A stretch of 64,000 bases of DNA from RYN-230 sp963793825. GTDB taxonomy: Bacteria; Actinomycetota; Actinomycetes; Streptosporangiales; Streptosporangiaceae. Made by a program: the position numbers and the translations under genes. Shown piece by piece: positions 17,923 through 26,539 of this stretch (position 1 is the stretch's first letter; each line of letters opens with the position of its first letter). The notes below the pieces were generated by a model. That model was given only the letters and a program-made list of their open reading frames with translations. It ran no database searches and was not told the origin of the DNA. The stretch covers positions 1 through 64,000 of the forward strand of contig CAWCBE010000011.1 in NCBI GenBank assembly GCA_963793825.1. Direction: 5' to 3'.

Positions 17923-18896
17923 CCGCTCTCGCGGGCGCAGTCGAGGCGTACCTCGATCACCTCACAGTCGAGCGCGGCCTAGCCGCGCGCACCCTGGAGG
18001 CCTACCGGCGCGACCTGCTCCGCTACACGGCGGCGCTGGCCGCCCGGGGCCGGACCGTCATCGGCGAGGTGTCCACCGAGGATGTGGCCGCGTTCCTGGC
18101 CGGGCTGCGGCAGGGCGACGAGGAGCATCTCCCGCTGGCCGCCAGTTCCGCGGGACGCGCCGTAGTCGCGGTCCGCGGCCTGCACGCCTTCGCGGCCGCC
18201 GAGGGGCTGGCCGGCTCCGACCCGGCCAGCGCGGTCCACCCGCCCGCCACGCCGCGCAGGCTGCCCCGGGCCATCGGCGTGCCGGAGGTCGAGCGGCTGA
18301 TCGCCGCGGCCGAGGCCGGGGATGACCCGGCCGGCCTGCGGCCGCTGCGCGACCGGGCGCTGCTGGAACTGCTGTACGGGACCGGGGCCAGGATCTCTGA
18401 GGCCGTCGGCCTGGACGTGGACGACCTGGCCTTCCTGGTCCCGGGCGAGGCGCCGGTGGCCGGGAGCCGGCCGGTCCCGGCCACCGTACGGCTCTCTGGG
18501 AAGGGCGGCCGGGACCGGGTGGTGCCGGTCGGCTGGTACGCCCGCGAGGCCCTGGACGCCTACCTGGTGCGCGCGCGGCCGGTGCTGGCCGCCGGTTCGC
18601 GCCGCCGGTCGGCGCCTCCGGCCGTTTTCCTGAACGCCCGGGGCGGCCGGCTGACCAGGCAGGGCGCCTGGGCCGTGCTCAAGGCGGCGGCGGCCCGGGC
18701 CGGCCTGGGCGACGTCTCGCCGCATACGCTGCGGCACTCCTACGCCACCCACCTGCTGGACGGGGGAGCCGACGTCCGGGTGGTCCAGGAGCTGCTCGGC
18801 CACGCCTCGGTGAGCACCACGCAGATCTACACCATGGTCACCGTGGACAAGCTCCGCGAGGTCTACTCGGCCGCCCACCCGCGAGCCCTGGGTTGA
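17919..18896 (+). CDS. xerD: Site-specific tyrosine recombinase XerD (apparent CTG start)
   Basis: The 325-residue recombinase resolves chromosome dimers at dif near the terminus. The N-terminal core-binding domain reads AVEAYLDHLTVERGLAARTLEAYRRDL, exactly the XerD consensus. It can only be kept if translation begins at CTG 17919, because no ATG, GTG or TTG occurs in frame before GTG 18069, 50 codons in. GAGG at 17908-17911 lies seven bases from CTG, and the CTGA overlaps the ald stop. Catalytic residues are all present: Arg in TGARISE, Lys in SGKGGRDR, His-x-x-Arg in HTLRHSYATHLL, His in LLGHAS, and the Tyr nucleophile in STTQIYTMVT. It sits just upstream of parA and scpAB, a segregation cluster common in actinobacteria. 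Confidence 0.92.
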   Translation: MTALAGAVEAYLDHLTVERGLAARTLEAYRRDLLRYTAALAARGRTVIGEVSTEDVAAFLAGLRQGDEEHLPLAASSAGRAVVAVRGLHAFAAAEGLAGSDPASAVHPPATPRRLPRAIGVPEVERLIAAAEAGDDPAGLRPLRDRALLELLYGTGARISEAVGLDVDDLAFLVPGEAPVAGSRPVPATVRLSGKGGRDRVVPVGWYAREALDAYLVRARPVLAAGSRRRSAPPAVFLNARGGRLTRQGAWAVLKAAAARAGLGDVSPHTLRHSYATHLLDGGADVRVVQELLGHASVSTTQIYTMVTVDKLREVYSAAHPRALG

Positions 18897-19093
18897 TCCG
18901 TGGGCGGGGCGGGGTGCGCCGCGGGCGTGTCCCCGCCGGGCCGGCGGATGCGCGGGGGCTCCGGGGGCCGCCCCCGGCTAGCACCGCCCAATACCTCCCC
19001 GTCCGGTGAGTCGGCTTGCCGCGGGTCAGGGCAGGGCCTAGAGTCCGGGAGTCAGCGGGGGCTTTCGCTCGGTCCGCCGGGGAGGTGCAGCGC

Positions 19094-19999
19094 ATGGTTG
19101 CAGGGACGCACGCGGTGGAACTTGTGCCCGGCTCTATCGGGCCCACGGGGCGCCTGGTGCCAGGCTTTCCTGACCCCGAGCCGCTGCTGCGCCATGGCCC
19201 GGCCCGGGTGGTCGCGGTCTGCAACCAGAAGGGCGGCGTGGGCAAGACCACGACGACCATCAACCTGGGCGCGGCGCTGGCCGAGAACGGCCGCCGGGTG
19301 CTGCTGGTGGATTTCGACCCCCAGGGCGCGCTCTCGGTCGGGCTGGGCATCCAGCCGCACGAGCTGGAGTACACCGTCTACAACCTGCTGATGGAGCGCG
19401 GGCTGGCGGTGGCGGACGTGGTCTTCAAGACCGGCATGAACGGCATGGACCTGCTGCCCAGCAACATCGACCTGTCCGGGGCCGAGGTCCAGCTGGTGCA
19501 CGAGGTGGGCCGCGAGTTCGTCCTCGGCGGGGTGCTCGAGCCGATACTGCCCGAATACGACGTCGTGCTCATCGACTGCCAGCCGTCGCTGGGCCTGCTC
19601 ACGGTGAACGCGCTGGCCTGCGCAGCGGGCGTGCTGGTGCCACTGGAGTGCGAGTACTTCGCCATGCGCGGGGTCGCGCTGCTGCTGGAGACGATCGACA
19701 AGGTGTCCACCCGGCTGAACCCCCGGCTCGGCATCGACGGCCTGCTGGCCACCATGTACGACTCGCGGACGCTGCACTCCCGTGAGGTGCTGGCTGAGGT
19801 GGTGAAGGGGTTCGGGGACAAGGTCTTCCACACGGTCATCAACCGCACCGTGCGCTTCCCCGACGCCACCGTGGCCGGCGAGCCGATCACCAGCTTCGAC
19901 CCGTCGTCCACGGGGGCGAACTCCTACCGGGAGCTGGCCAGGGAGGTACTGGAGCGGTGGCGGCAGGCCGGGCGCGCGGGTCACGTCCCCGCCGGGTGA
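19094..19999 (+). CDS. ParA-family segregation ATPase
   Basis: This 301-residue protein belongs to the ParA/Soj family of DNA-binding ATPases. The deviant Walker A is KGGVGKTTTTINLG, then LLVDFDPQGALSVGLG, and Walker B VVLIDCQPSLGLLTVNAL. The C-terminal half includes GIDGLLATMYDSRTLHSREVL and HTVINRTVRFPDATVAGEPI, typical of the chromosomal paralogue encoded beside scpA in Streptomyces and Mycobacterium rather than the oriC-linked parA of a parAB pair. No parB follows; a ribbon-helix-helix protein does, in a GTGA overlap. ATG 19094 has GGGGAGG upstream. A role in chromosome organisation together with condensin is inferred from context. Confidence 0.92.
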   Translation: MVAGTHAVELVPGSIGPTGRLVPGFPDPEPLLRHGPARVVAVCNQKGGVGKTTTTINLGAALAENGRRVLLVDFDPQGALSVGLGIQPHELEYTVYNLLMERGLAVADVVFKTGMNGMDLLPSNIDLSGAEVQLVHEVGREFVLGGVLEPILPEYDVVLIDCQPSLGLLTVNALACAAGVLVPLECEYFAMRGVALLLETIDKVSTRLNPRLGIDGLLATMYDSRTLHSREVLAEVVKGFGDKVFHTVINRTVRFPDATVAGEPITSFDPSSTGANSYRELAREVLERWRQAGRAGHVPAG

Positions 20000-20283
20000 G
20001 CTTGCCGGGCGTTGCCGAGCTGCTCCGGCCGGCCGCCCCGAGCCCGTCCCCGCGAGGCGGGCGCCCGGCCAGCGGGCGTGAGCCCCACCCGCAGAAGATC
20101 ACCGTCTACCTGTCGTCGGCCGAGTTGCTGGATCTGGAGCGTGCCCGGCTGGCGCTGCGCGGGTACGGCATTACCGTGGACCGTGGCAGGCTGGTCCGGG
20201 AGGCCCTCGCGCTGCTGCTCGCTGACCTGGATGCGGCGGGCGAGTCGAGCCTGCTGGCCGGGCGGTTGCGGGACACGAGATGA
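19996..20283 (+). CDS. Small ribbon-helix-helix-like protein between parA and scpA
   Basis: This 95-residue protein has a flexible Pro/Gly/Arg-rich N-terminus (about 35 residues) followed by KITVYLSSAELLDLERARLALRGYGITVDRGRLVREALALLLADL. A beta strand KITVYLS and two helices match the pattern of ribbon-helix-helix DNA-binding dimers. GTG 19996 overlaps the parA stop and scpA begins 15 bases after its own stop, so it belongs to the same operon. Its place directly after a ParA-type ATPase with no ParB suggests that it is the DNA-binding partner of that ATPase. This is inference; the family is usually annotated as hypothetical. Confidence 0.75.
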   Translation: MSLPGVAELLRPAAPSPSPRGGRPASGREPHPQKITVYLSSAELLDLERARLALRGYGITVDRGRLVREALALLLADLDAAGESSLLAGRLRDTR

Positions 20284-20298
20284 GGCGGCAGGTACCAG

Positions 20299-21171
20299 AT
20301 GATGGGAGCGGTGACGGCTGAGCCTGGCGGCGAGGCCGCGCCGGGCGGCTCCGCCGGGTTCGAGGTGCACCTCGACGTGTTCGAGGGGCCGTTCGACCTG
20401 CTGCTCGGCCTGATTTCCAAGCACAAGCTGGACATCACCGAGGTCGCGCTGTCCCAGGTGACGGACGAGTTCATCGCCTACATCCGGGCCCTGGCCGGCG
20501 GCTGGGACCTGGACCAGGCGAGTTACTTCCTGCTAGTTGCCGCCACCTTGCTGGACCTGAAGGCGGCCCGGCTGCTGCCCAGCGGCGAGGTCGAGGACGA
20601 GGAAGACCTCGCCCTGCTGGAGGCGCGGGACCTGCTCTTCGCCCGGCTGCTGCAGTACCGCGCCTACAAGGAGGTCGCGGCGGTGTTCGCCGGGCAGATG
20701 TCGGTGCAGGGCCGCCGGTTCGCCCGCCGGGTACCCATGGAGCCGGAGTTCGCCGAGCTGCTCCCGGAGGTGCTGCTCGGGCTCGGGGCGGCCGAGTTCG
20801 CGGCCATCGCGGCGCGCGCCCTGGCCCCGCGCCCGGTGCCGGTGGTCAGCACGGACCATCTGCACTCCCCGCAGACCACGGTCCGGGAGCAGGCGGCCAT
20901 CCTGGCCCGGCAGCTGAGCCAGCTGGGCCGGGCCACCTTCCGGCGGCTGTCCGCCGACTGCCTGGGGACCTACGAGATCGTCGCCCGGTTCCTCGCCCTG
21001 CTCGAGCTGTACCGGGACAGCCGCGTGTCGTTCGACCAGGTGACCCCGCTGGGTGAGCTGTACGTGACCTGGGTCGCCGGGGAGCAGGCCGGGCCGGCTG
21101 GGGACGGCCCGGCCGGGGATGGAGCCGGGGATGGATACGGGACCGGGGAAGGAAACCGTGAGCATGACTGA
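20299..21171 (+). CDS. scpA: Segregation and condensation protein A
   Basis: The 290-residue kleisin bridges the two heads of the SMC condensin dimer. The hallmark N-terminal segment is VHLDVFEGPFDLLLGLISKHKLDITEVALSQVTDEFI, followed by ASYFLLVAATLLDLKAARLLP. The C-terminal winged-helix part (about residues 200-265) includes YEIVARFLALLELYRDSRVSFDQ. The final 25 residues are a Gly/Asp-rich tail that may be dispensable. It is translationally coupled to scpB, whose start lies inside its last codons. Its partner SMC is not in the window. Confidence 0.95.
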   Translation: MMGAVTAEPGGEAAPGGSAGFEVHLDVFEGPFDLLLGLISKHKLDITEVALSQVTDEFIAYIRALAGGWDLDQASYFLLVAATLLDLKAARLLPSGEVEDEEDLALLEARDLLFARLLQYRAYKEVAAVFAGQMSVQGRRFARRVPMEPEFAELLPEVLLGLGAAEFAAIAARALAPRPVPVVSTDHLHSPQTTVREQAAILARQLSQLGRATFRRLSADCLGTYEIVARFLALLELYRDSRVSFDQVTPLGELYVTWVAGEQAGPAGDGPAGDGAGDGYGTGEGNREHD

Positions 21172-21949
21172 CCTGCCTGGCCTGGCGCCGGACGATGAGC
21201 AGCCCGGCGGCCCGGCGCCGGACGGGGGTGCCCGGCCGCAGGCGGGCCCGGCACCGGGGGACGGCCGTGCGCCTCGTGATGCCGTTGGGGCTGAAGATGT
21301 TGCTGGGGCCCGCAGGGGTGGCAGGCCGGCCGAGGTTGCCGTTCCGGCCGAGGATGCCGCGCTGCCGGGGGGTGAGGCGCGGCCGGCCGACGGTCCCGGG
21401 CTGCGGGCCAGCCTGGAGGCGATCCTGCTGGTCGTAGACGAGCCGGTCCCGGAGATCGTCATCGCCCAGGTGCTGGAGCGTCCCCGGGACGAGATCGCCG
21501 CGGCGCTCCGCGGCCTGGCGGCCTGCTATGACGCCGAGCAGCGCGGGTTCGACCTGCGCGAGGTGGCCGGCGGCTGGCGGTTCTACACCCGGGCGGACTG
21601 CGCTCCGGTGGTGGAGCGCTTTGTCCGGGACGGCCAGGAAGTGCGCCTGACCCAGGCCGCCCTGGAGACGCTCGCGGTGGTCGCCTACCGGCAGCCGGTG
21701 AGCCGGGCGCGGGTGTCCGCCGTGCGCGGCGTGAACTGCGACAGCGTGCTGCGCACTCTCACCCTGCGCGGGCTGGTCGAGGAGGCGGGCACCGACACCG
21801 AGAGCGGGGCTATCCTCTACCGCACGACCGGGTACTTCCTGGAGCGCCTCGGCCTGGCCGGCCTGGACGAGCTGCCGGAGCTCGCGCCGTTCCTGCCCGA
21901 GCACGTCGAGGACGTGGAGGATGCCGTCGATGAGCGCCAGCGATCCTGA
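21158..21949 (+). CDS. scpB: Segregation and condensation protein B
   Basis: This 263-residue protein is the winged-helix accessory subunit that binds ScpA in the condensin complex. The core starts near residue 80 with LRASLEAILLVVDEPVPEIVIAQVL and continues through QAALETLAVVAYRQPVSRARVSAVRGVNCDSVLRTL, the central ScpB signature, to TTGYFLERLGLAGLDELPEL. About 75 residues of acidic, proline-rich, low-complexity sequence precede the core, longer than in most homologues. GTG 21158 was chosen for its distance to GGAAGGAA; ATG 21164 is almost equally good. It overlaps scpA by 14 bases and rluB by 20. Confidence 0.93.
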   Translation: MSMTDLPGLAPDDEQPGGPAPDGGARPQAGPAPGDGRAPRDAVGAEDVAGARRGGRPAEVAVPAEDAALPGGEARPADGPGLRASLEAILLVVDEPVPEIVIAQVLERPRDEIAAALRGLAACYDAEQRGFDLREVAGGWRFYTRADCAPVVERFVRDGQEVRLTQAALETLAVVAYRQPVSRARVSAVRGVNCDSVLRTLTLRGLVEEAGTDTESGAILYRTTGYFLERLGLAGLDELPELAPFLPEHVEDVEDAVDERQRS

Positions 21950-22709
21950 CGGCCGCGACGAGCGGGACAGCCTGACCGACGTCCCGGGCGGCATCCGGCT
22001 GCAGAAGGTGCTGGCCGCGGCGGGCGTGGGCAGCCGGCGGCACTGCGAGGAGCTGATCGGGGCCGGCCGTGTCGAGGTCGACGGCGAGACCGTCCGCCGG
22101 TTCGGGGCCCGGGTCGACCCGGAGCACCAGGTCATCCGGGTGGACGGGATGCGCATCCCGTCCCGCCAGGACCTCGTCTACCTGGCGCTGAACAAGCCAC
22201 CGGGGGTCCTCACCACGATGTCGGATGACCGGGGGCGGCCCACCATCGCGGACTTCCTCGGCGAGCAGGGTGAGCGGCTCTACCACGTGGGGCGCCTGGA
22301 CTACGACACCGAGGGCCTCATGCTGGCGATGAACGACGGCGAGCTGGCCCACCGGCTGACCCATCCCCGGTTCGGCGTGCTGAAGACCTACCTGGCCGAC
22401 GTGCCCGGGCCGGTGCCCAAGGATGTCGGGCGCCGCCTGCTGTCCGGCGTGGAACTGGACGACGGCGTGGCCAGCGCCGACAAGTTCCGGGTGGTCGAGC
22501 GGGCGGGCGACCGTGCCCTGGTGGAGATCACCCTGCACGAGGGCCGGAAGCACATCGTGCGCCGGATGCTGGCCGAGGTCGGTCACCCGGTCAGCCGCCT
22601 GGTCCGCACGCACGTCGGCCCGGTGGCGCTCGGCACGCTCCGGCCGGGCACGACCCGTCCGCTGACCACCCGGGAGATCGGTGAGCTGTACGCCGCGGTC
22701 GGTCTGTAA
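21930..22709 (+). CDS. rluB: 23S rRNA pseudouridine synthase, RluB/RsuA family
   Basis: The 259-residue enzyme isomerises a uridine of 23S rRNA to pseudouridine. An S4 RNA-binding domain opens the protein (IRLQKVLAAAGVGSRRHCEELI). The catalytic domain follows with YLALNKPPGVLTT and the active-site Asp in HVGRLDYDTEGLMLAMNDG, then LHEGRKHIVRRMLAEVGHPVSRLVR. ATG 21930 was chosen over ATG 21921 because GGAGG at 21916-21920 abuts the first but is nine bases from the second. Location after scpB is widely conserved in Gram-positive bacteria. Confidence 0.95.
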   Translation: MSASDPDGRDERDSLTDVPGGIRLQKVLAAAGVGSRRHCEELIGAGRVEVDGETVRRFGARVDPEHQVIRVDGMRIPSRQDLVYLALNKPPGVLTTMSDDRGRPTIADFLGEQGERLYHVGRLDYDTEGLMLAMNDGELAHRLTHPRFGVLKTYLADVPGPVPKDVGRRLLSGVELDDGVASADKFRVVERAGDRALVEITLHEGRKHIVRRMLAEVGHPVSRLVRTHVGPVALGTLRPGTTRPLTTREIGELYAAVGL

Positions 22710-22782
22710 CCTTGGCATCAAGACTGGCGGGCGAGGCAGGCCCCGGACCTGACGGCCGGGTTCCGCGTAAAGGAGCAGGCTG

Positions 22783-23145
22783 GTGGCGGTCAGGGCGATC
22801 CGTGGCGCGGTCCAGGTGGACGCGAACGAGCGCGAGGCGATCCTCGAGGGCGCGACGGAACTCGTCACCGCGGTGATGGCGCGGAACAATCTCGTCACCG
22901 ACGACGTGATCAGCGTGCTGTTCACCGCGACCCCCGATATCGACGCAGAGTTCCCGGCCCTGGCCGCCCGCAAGATCGGCTTCCAGGACGTGCCGCTGCT
23001 GTGCGCCACCGAGATCGCGGTCCCGCACGCCATGCCCCGGGTGGTGCGGCTGCTGATGCACCTGGAGACCAGCATGACCCGGGCCGAGCTGCAGCACGTG
23101 TACCTGCGCGGCGCCGCGGCGTTGCGGCTGGACATCGCGCAGTGA
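22783..23145 (+). CDS. aroH: Chorismate mutase, AroH type
   Basis: This 120-residue trimeric enzyme converts chorismate to prephenate. It matches the Bacillus subtilis AroH class rather than the all-helical AroQ class. Matching segments are MAVRAIRGAVQVDANEREAI with the active-site Arg, SVLFTATPDIDAEFPALAARKIG, CATEIAVPHAMPRVVRLLMH with Glu and Arg, and HVYLRGAAALRLD with Tyr. GTG 22783 follows AAAGGAG. It overlaps the prephenate dehydrogenase gene by four bases, so the two consecutive steps of tyrosine synthesis are translationally coupled. Confidence 0.95.
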   Translation: MAVRAIRGAVQVDANEREAILEGATELVTAVMARNNLVTDDVISVLFTATPDIDAEFPALAARKIGFQDVPLLCATEIAVPHAMPRVVRLLMHLETSMTRAELQHVYLRGAAALRLDIAQ

Positions 23146-24290
23146 ACGGCCCGGCGGGCGATTTCCCGGCCCGTGCCGTCATCATCGGGACCGGCCTGAT
23201 CGGCACCTCGATCGCGCTGGCGCTGCGGGCCCGCGGGACGGCCGTGTGGCTGGCCGACTCCGACCCGGCCGCCGCCCGGCTCGCCGCGGACATCGGGGCC
23301 GGCCAGGTGCTGCCCGCGGGCGAGGTCCCGGGTGGTCCCGCTGACATTGCCGTGCTGGCCGTGCCGCCCGCCGCCGTGGCCGGCACCCTGGCCAGCGCGC
23401 AGGGCCGCGGCCTGGCCCGCTGGTACACCGATGTCGCCAGCGTGAAGAGCCTGCCGCTGGCCCAGGCCCGGGCGCGGGGCTGCGACATGACGACGTTCGT
23501 GCCGGGACATCCGCTGTCCGGCCGGGAGCGCTCCGGGCCGGCCGCGGCGCGAGCCGAGCTCTTCCTGGGCCGCCCGTGGGTGCTCTGCGCCGGCCCGGGC
23601 ATCCCCGAGGCGGGCCTGGCCGCGGCCGGGGCGCTCGCCCGGGCCTGCGGGGCGGAGCCGGTCCGGGCCAGTGCCGCCGAGCATGACGCCTGGGTCGCGC
23701 TGGTCTCGCACGCGCCGCACGTGGTCTCGGCGGCCATGGCCGCCCGGCTGGACGAGGCGCCCGGTGGCGCCCTGGCCCTGGCCGGCCAGGGCCTGCGCGA
23801 CGTGATCCGGATCGCGGCCGGTGACAGCGGCCTGTGGGCCCAGATCCTGGCGGCCAACGCGGCGCCCGTCGCCCGGGTGCTCGCCGCGGTCGCCGCGGAC
23901 CTGGCCGCCGCCGCGGAGTCGCTCGGCGAGGTGGCCCGCTCGCTGCCCGGGGCCGGGGCACCGGGCGAGCTGGGCCCGGACCCGGCTCCGGAACTCAAGG
24001 TGCTCGCCGCGCTGCTCGACCACGGCTCGGCCGGGGTCGCCCGGCTGCCCGGCAAGCGCGGTGGCCCGGCGCGCGCCGACAGCATCGTCCAGGTCGTGCT
24101 CCCCGACCAGCCCGGCGAGCTGGCCCGGCTGTTCCAGGCGGCGGGGGAGGCCGGCGTCAACATCGAGGACATCGGCATCGAGCATTCACCGGGGCTGCCG
24201 GTGGGAGTGGCCGAGCTGACCGTCCGCCCGGAAGCCGTCGCGCCGCTGACCGAGGCGCTCGCGTCCAGCGGATGGCCGGTCCGCCGGTAG
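23142..24290 (+). CDS. tyrA: Prephenate dehydrogenase with C-terminal ACT domain
   Basis: The 382-residue enzyme oxidatively decarboxylates prephenate to 4-hydroxyphenylpyruvate with NAD. A Rossmann turn IIGTGLIGTSIALALRARG is followed by YTDVASVKSLPLAQA and the catalytic-region His in FVPGHPLSGRERSG. VALVSHAPHVVSAAMAARL and LAGQGLRDVIRIAAGD form the dimerisation helices. From about residue 305 an ACT domain reads DSIVQVVLPDQPGELARLFQAAGEAGVNIEDIGIE, which probably senses tyrosine for feedback inhibition. GTG 23142 sits in a GTGA overlap with aroH. Confidence 0.95.
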   Translation: MNGPAGDFPARAVIIGTGLIGTSIALALRARGTAVWLADSDPAAARLAADIGAGQVLPAGEVPGGPADIAVLAVPPAAVAGTLASAQGRGLARWYTDVASVKSLPLAQARARGCDMTTFVPGHPLSGRERSGPAAARAELFLGRPWVLCAGPGIPEAGLAAAGALARACGAEPVRASAAEHDAWVALVSHAPHVVSAAMAARLDEAPGGALALAGQGLRDVIRIAAGDSGLWAQILAANAAPVARVLAAVAADLAAAAESLGEVARSLPGAGAPGELGPDPAPELKVLAALLDHGSAGVARLPGKRGGPARADSIVQVVLPDQPGELARLFQAAGEAGVNIEDIGIEHSPGLPVGVAELTVRPEAVAPLTEALASSGWPVRR

Positions 24291-24300
24291 CATCGCCCTC

Positions 24301-24990
24301 GTGACCGACTGCCTTATCATCGCCGTGGATGGCCCTGCGGGGTCCGGCAAGTCCAGTGCCGCCCGCGGCGTGGCCCGCGCCCTCGGGCTGCGTTACCTGG
24401 ATACCGGGGCCATGTACCGGGCCCTGACCTGGTGGATGCTGGACCATGGCATCCCGGTCACCAGCCCGGAGGCGGTCGCCGAGCACGCCCGGCAGCCGGT
24501 GATCGAGGTGACCACCGACCCCGCGCATCCCTCGATCACGGTAGACGGCACCGACGTGACCGGGCCGATCCGGACCCGCCAGGTGTCCAACGCGGTCAGC
24601 GCGGTCGCCTCGGTGCCGGCCGTGCGCGCCCGGCTGGTCGCCATGCAGCAGGACATTATCGCGCGGACCTGCGCGGCCGGGTCCGGGATCGTGGCCGAGG
24701 GCCGGGACATCGGCACGGCCGTCGCGCCGCAGGCGCCGGTCAAGGTCTTCCTCACCGCCAGCGAGGTCACCCGCGCCCAGCGGCGCAGCGCTGACCTGGC
24801 CGGCGACCCGGGCGCCACCCCGGACGTGACGCTGTCGGAGCAGCAGCGCCGGGACCGCGCGGACTCAGCGCAGACCGCGGTGGCACGCGATGCGGTGCAG
24901 ATCGACTCGACCGCGCTGGGCCTGGGCGAGGTGATCAGCGCCATCGTGGCCCTGGCCGGCCAGCAGGCGCCCGCGGCGTGGTCCCGATGA
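24301..24990 (+). CDS. cmk: Cytidylate kinase
   Basis: This 229-residue enzyme phosphorylates CMP and dCMP with ATP. Features are the P-loop VDGPAGSGKSSAARGVARALG, YLDTGAMYRALTWWML for nucleotide binding, the CMP-binding insert TDVTGPIRTRQVSNAVSAVAS, and IVAEGRDIGTAVAPQAPVKVFLTAS. The lid and C-terminal region RDRADSAQTAVARDAVQIDSTALGLGEVI is typical. GTG 24301 lies ten bases after tyrA, and der starts inside its stop. The tyrA-cmk-der order is common in actinobacteria. Confidence 0.97.
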   Translation: MTDCLIIAVDGPAGSGKSSAARGVARALGLRYLDTGAMYRALTWWMLDHGIPVTSPEAVAEHARQPVIEVTTDPAHPSITVDGTDVTGPIRTRQVSNAVSAVASVPAVRARLVAMQQDIIARTCAAGSGIVAEGRDIGTAVAPQAPVKVFLTASEVTRAQRRSADLAGDPGATPDVTLSEQQRRDRADSAQTAVARDAVQIDSTALGLGEVISAIVALAGQQAPAAWSR

Positions 24991-26441
24991 CCAGCCTGGA
25001 GCATGACGGCGGCAGCCGTCACGACGGGAACGGCGACCAGCCGGGCCTGGCCGGAGCGGCGGGGGAGGGCGGGACCGAGGCCCGCGTCCCGGTCGTGGCC
25101 GTGGTCGGGCGGCCGAACGTCGGGAAATCGACGCTGGTCAACCGGATCCTCGGCAGCCGGCAGGCGGTGGTGCAGGACGTCCCCGGGGTGACCCGGGACC
25201 GGGTGGCCTACGACGCGACATGGCGCGGACGGGCCTTCACCGTGGTGGATACCGGCGGCTGGGAACCCTCCCCGGGGGCCGAGGCCGGGCAGTCCAGCCG
25301 GGCGCTGGCCGAGCAGGTGACGGCCCAGGCCCAGGTCGCGGTCCAGGCCGCCGACGCGGTGCTGTTCGTGGTGGACGCCGTGGTCGGGATCACCGATGCG
25401 GACGCCGCCGTCGCCGCCGTGCTGCGCCGGTCCGGGAAGCCGGTGGTCCTGGCGGCCAACAAGGTGGACGACACCCCCGGCGAGCCGGCCGCGGCGGCGC
25501 TGTGGTCCCTGGGCCTGGGCGAGCCGGTCCCGGTCAGCGCCCTGCACGGCCGGGGCAGCGGCGACCTGCTCGACGCGGTGCTCGATGCGCTGCCGCCGGC
25601 CCCGCGCGAGACGCTTGATGACGAGGGCGGCCCGCGCCGGATCGCGCTCATCGGCCGCCCCAACGTGGGCAAGTCCAGCCTGCTCAACAAGCTGGCCGGG
25701 GAGACCCGGGTGCTGGTGGACGAGGTGGCCGGCACCACCCGGGACCCGGTGGACGAGCTCATCGAGCTAGGCGGGACCACCTGGCGGTTCGTGGATACCG
25801 CCGGGATCCGGCGGCGGGCGAACCAGAGCCAGGGCGCCGACTTCTACGCCGCGCTGCGGACCGCCGGCGCGCTGGAGCGGGCCGAGGTGGCGGTCGTCCT
25901 GGTGGATGCCAGCGAGCCCCTGACCGAGCAGGACCTGCGGATCGTGTCCATGGTCATCGAGGCGGGCCGGGCCCTGGTCATCGCCTACAACAAGTGGGAC
26001 CTGGTGGAGGAAGACCGGCGGGAGCAGCTCGACCGGGAGATCGACCGGCAGCTGCACACCGCGCGCTGGGCGCCGCGGGTGAACATCTCCGCGCGGACCG
26101 GGCGGCACGTGGAGCGACTGGTGCCCGCCATCCAGCAGGCCCTGGACAGCTGGGACACCCGGGTGCCCACCGGCCGCCTGAACGCCTGGCTGAACGAGGT
26201 GATCGCGGCCACCCCGCCGCCGTCCCGCGGTGGCCGGCAGCCGAAGATCCTGTTCGCCACCCAGGCCGGGATCAGGCCGCCGCACGTCGTGTTGTTCACC
26301 ACCGGGTTCCTGGAGGCCGGGTACCGCCGCTTCATCGAGCGCAGGCTCCGCGAGGAGTTCGGCTTCGAGGGCAGCCCGCTCCGTGTGTCGCTGCGGCTGC
26401 GGGAGCGGCGGACCGGACGGCCGCAGCGCGCCCGGCACTGA
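24987..26441 (+). CDS. der: Ribosome-assembly GTPase Der (EngA)
   Basis: This 484-residue protein carries two tandem GTPase domains and helps 50S subunit maturation. Domain 1 has GRPNVGKSTLVNRI, DTGGWEP and NKVDD. Domain 2 has GRPNVGKSSLLNKL, DTAGIRRRANQ and NKWDLV. A KH-like C-terminal domain (from about residue 395) contains LNEVIAATPPPSRGGRQPKILFATQAGIRPPHVVLF. A 30-residue acidic/Gly-rich N-terminal extension precedes domain 1, as in other actinobacteria. ATG 24987 overlaps the cmk TGA. A strong hairpin follows the gene. Confidence 0.97.
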   Translation: MTSLEHDGGSRHDGNGDQPGLAGAAGEGGTEARVPVVAVVGRPNVGKSTLVNRILGSRQAVVQDVPGVTRDRVAYDATWRGRAFTVVDTGGWEPSPGAEAGQSSRALAEQVTAQAQVAVQAADAVLFVVDAVVGITDADAAVAAVLRRSGKPVVLAANKVDDTPGEPAAAALWSLGLGEPVPVSALHGRGSGDLLDAVLDALPPAPRETLDDEGGPRRIALIGRPNVGKSSLLNKLAGETRVLVDEVAGTTRDPVDELIELGGTTWRFVDTAGIRRRANQSQGADFYAALRTAGALERAEVAVVLVDASEPLTEQDLRIVSMVIEAGRALVIAYNKWDLVEEDRREQLDREIDRQLHTARWAPRVNISARTGRHVERLVPAIQQALDSWDTRVPTGRLNAWLNEVIAATPPPSRGGRQPKILFATQAGIRPPHVVLFTTGFLEAGYRRFIERRLREEFGFEGSPLRVSLRLRERRTGRPQRARH

Positions 26442-26474
26442 TCGCGCCTGGTCTCCGGGAGTACGGCGGTGGAA

Positions 26475-26528
26475 CCGGCCGCCCTCCCCCGGGGGCCGCG
26501 CAGCTGCGCATCTGGGGAGGGCGGCCGG
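26475..26528. terminator. Bidirectional hairpin terminator between der and the kinase gene
   Basis: Arms 26475-26489 and 26514-26528 are perfect 15-bp reverse complements. The 24-base loop contains a smaller palindrome of its own (gcgcagctgcgc). It lies between two convergent genes and so can serve both. Confidence 0.8.
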
Positions 26529-26539
26529 TGCTTGCGGGG

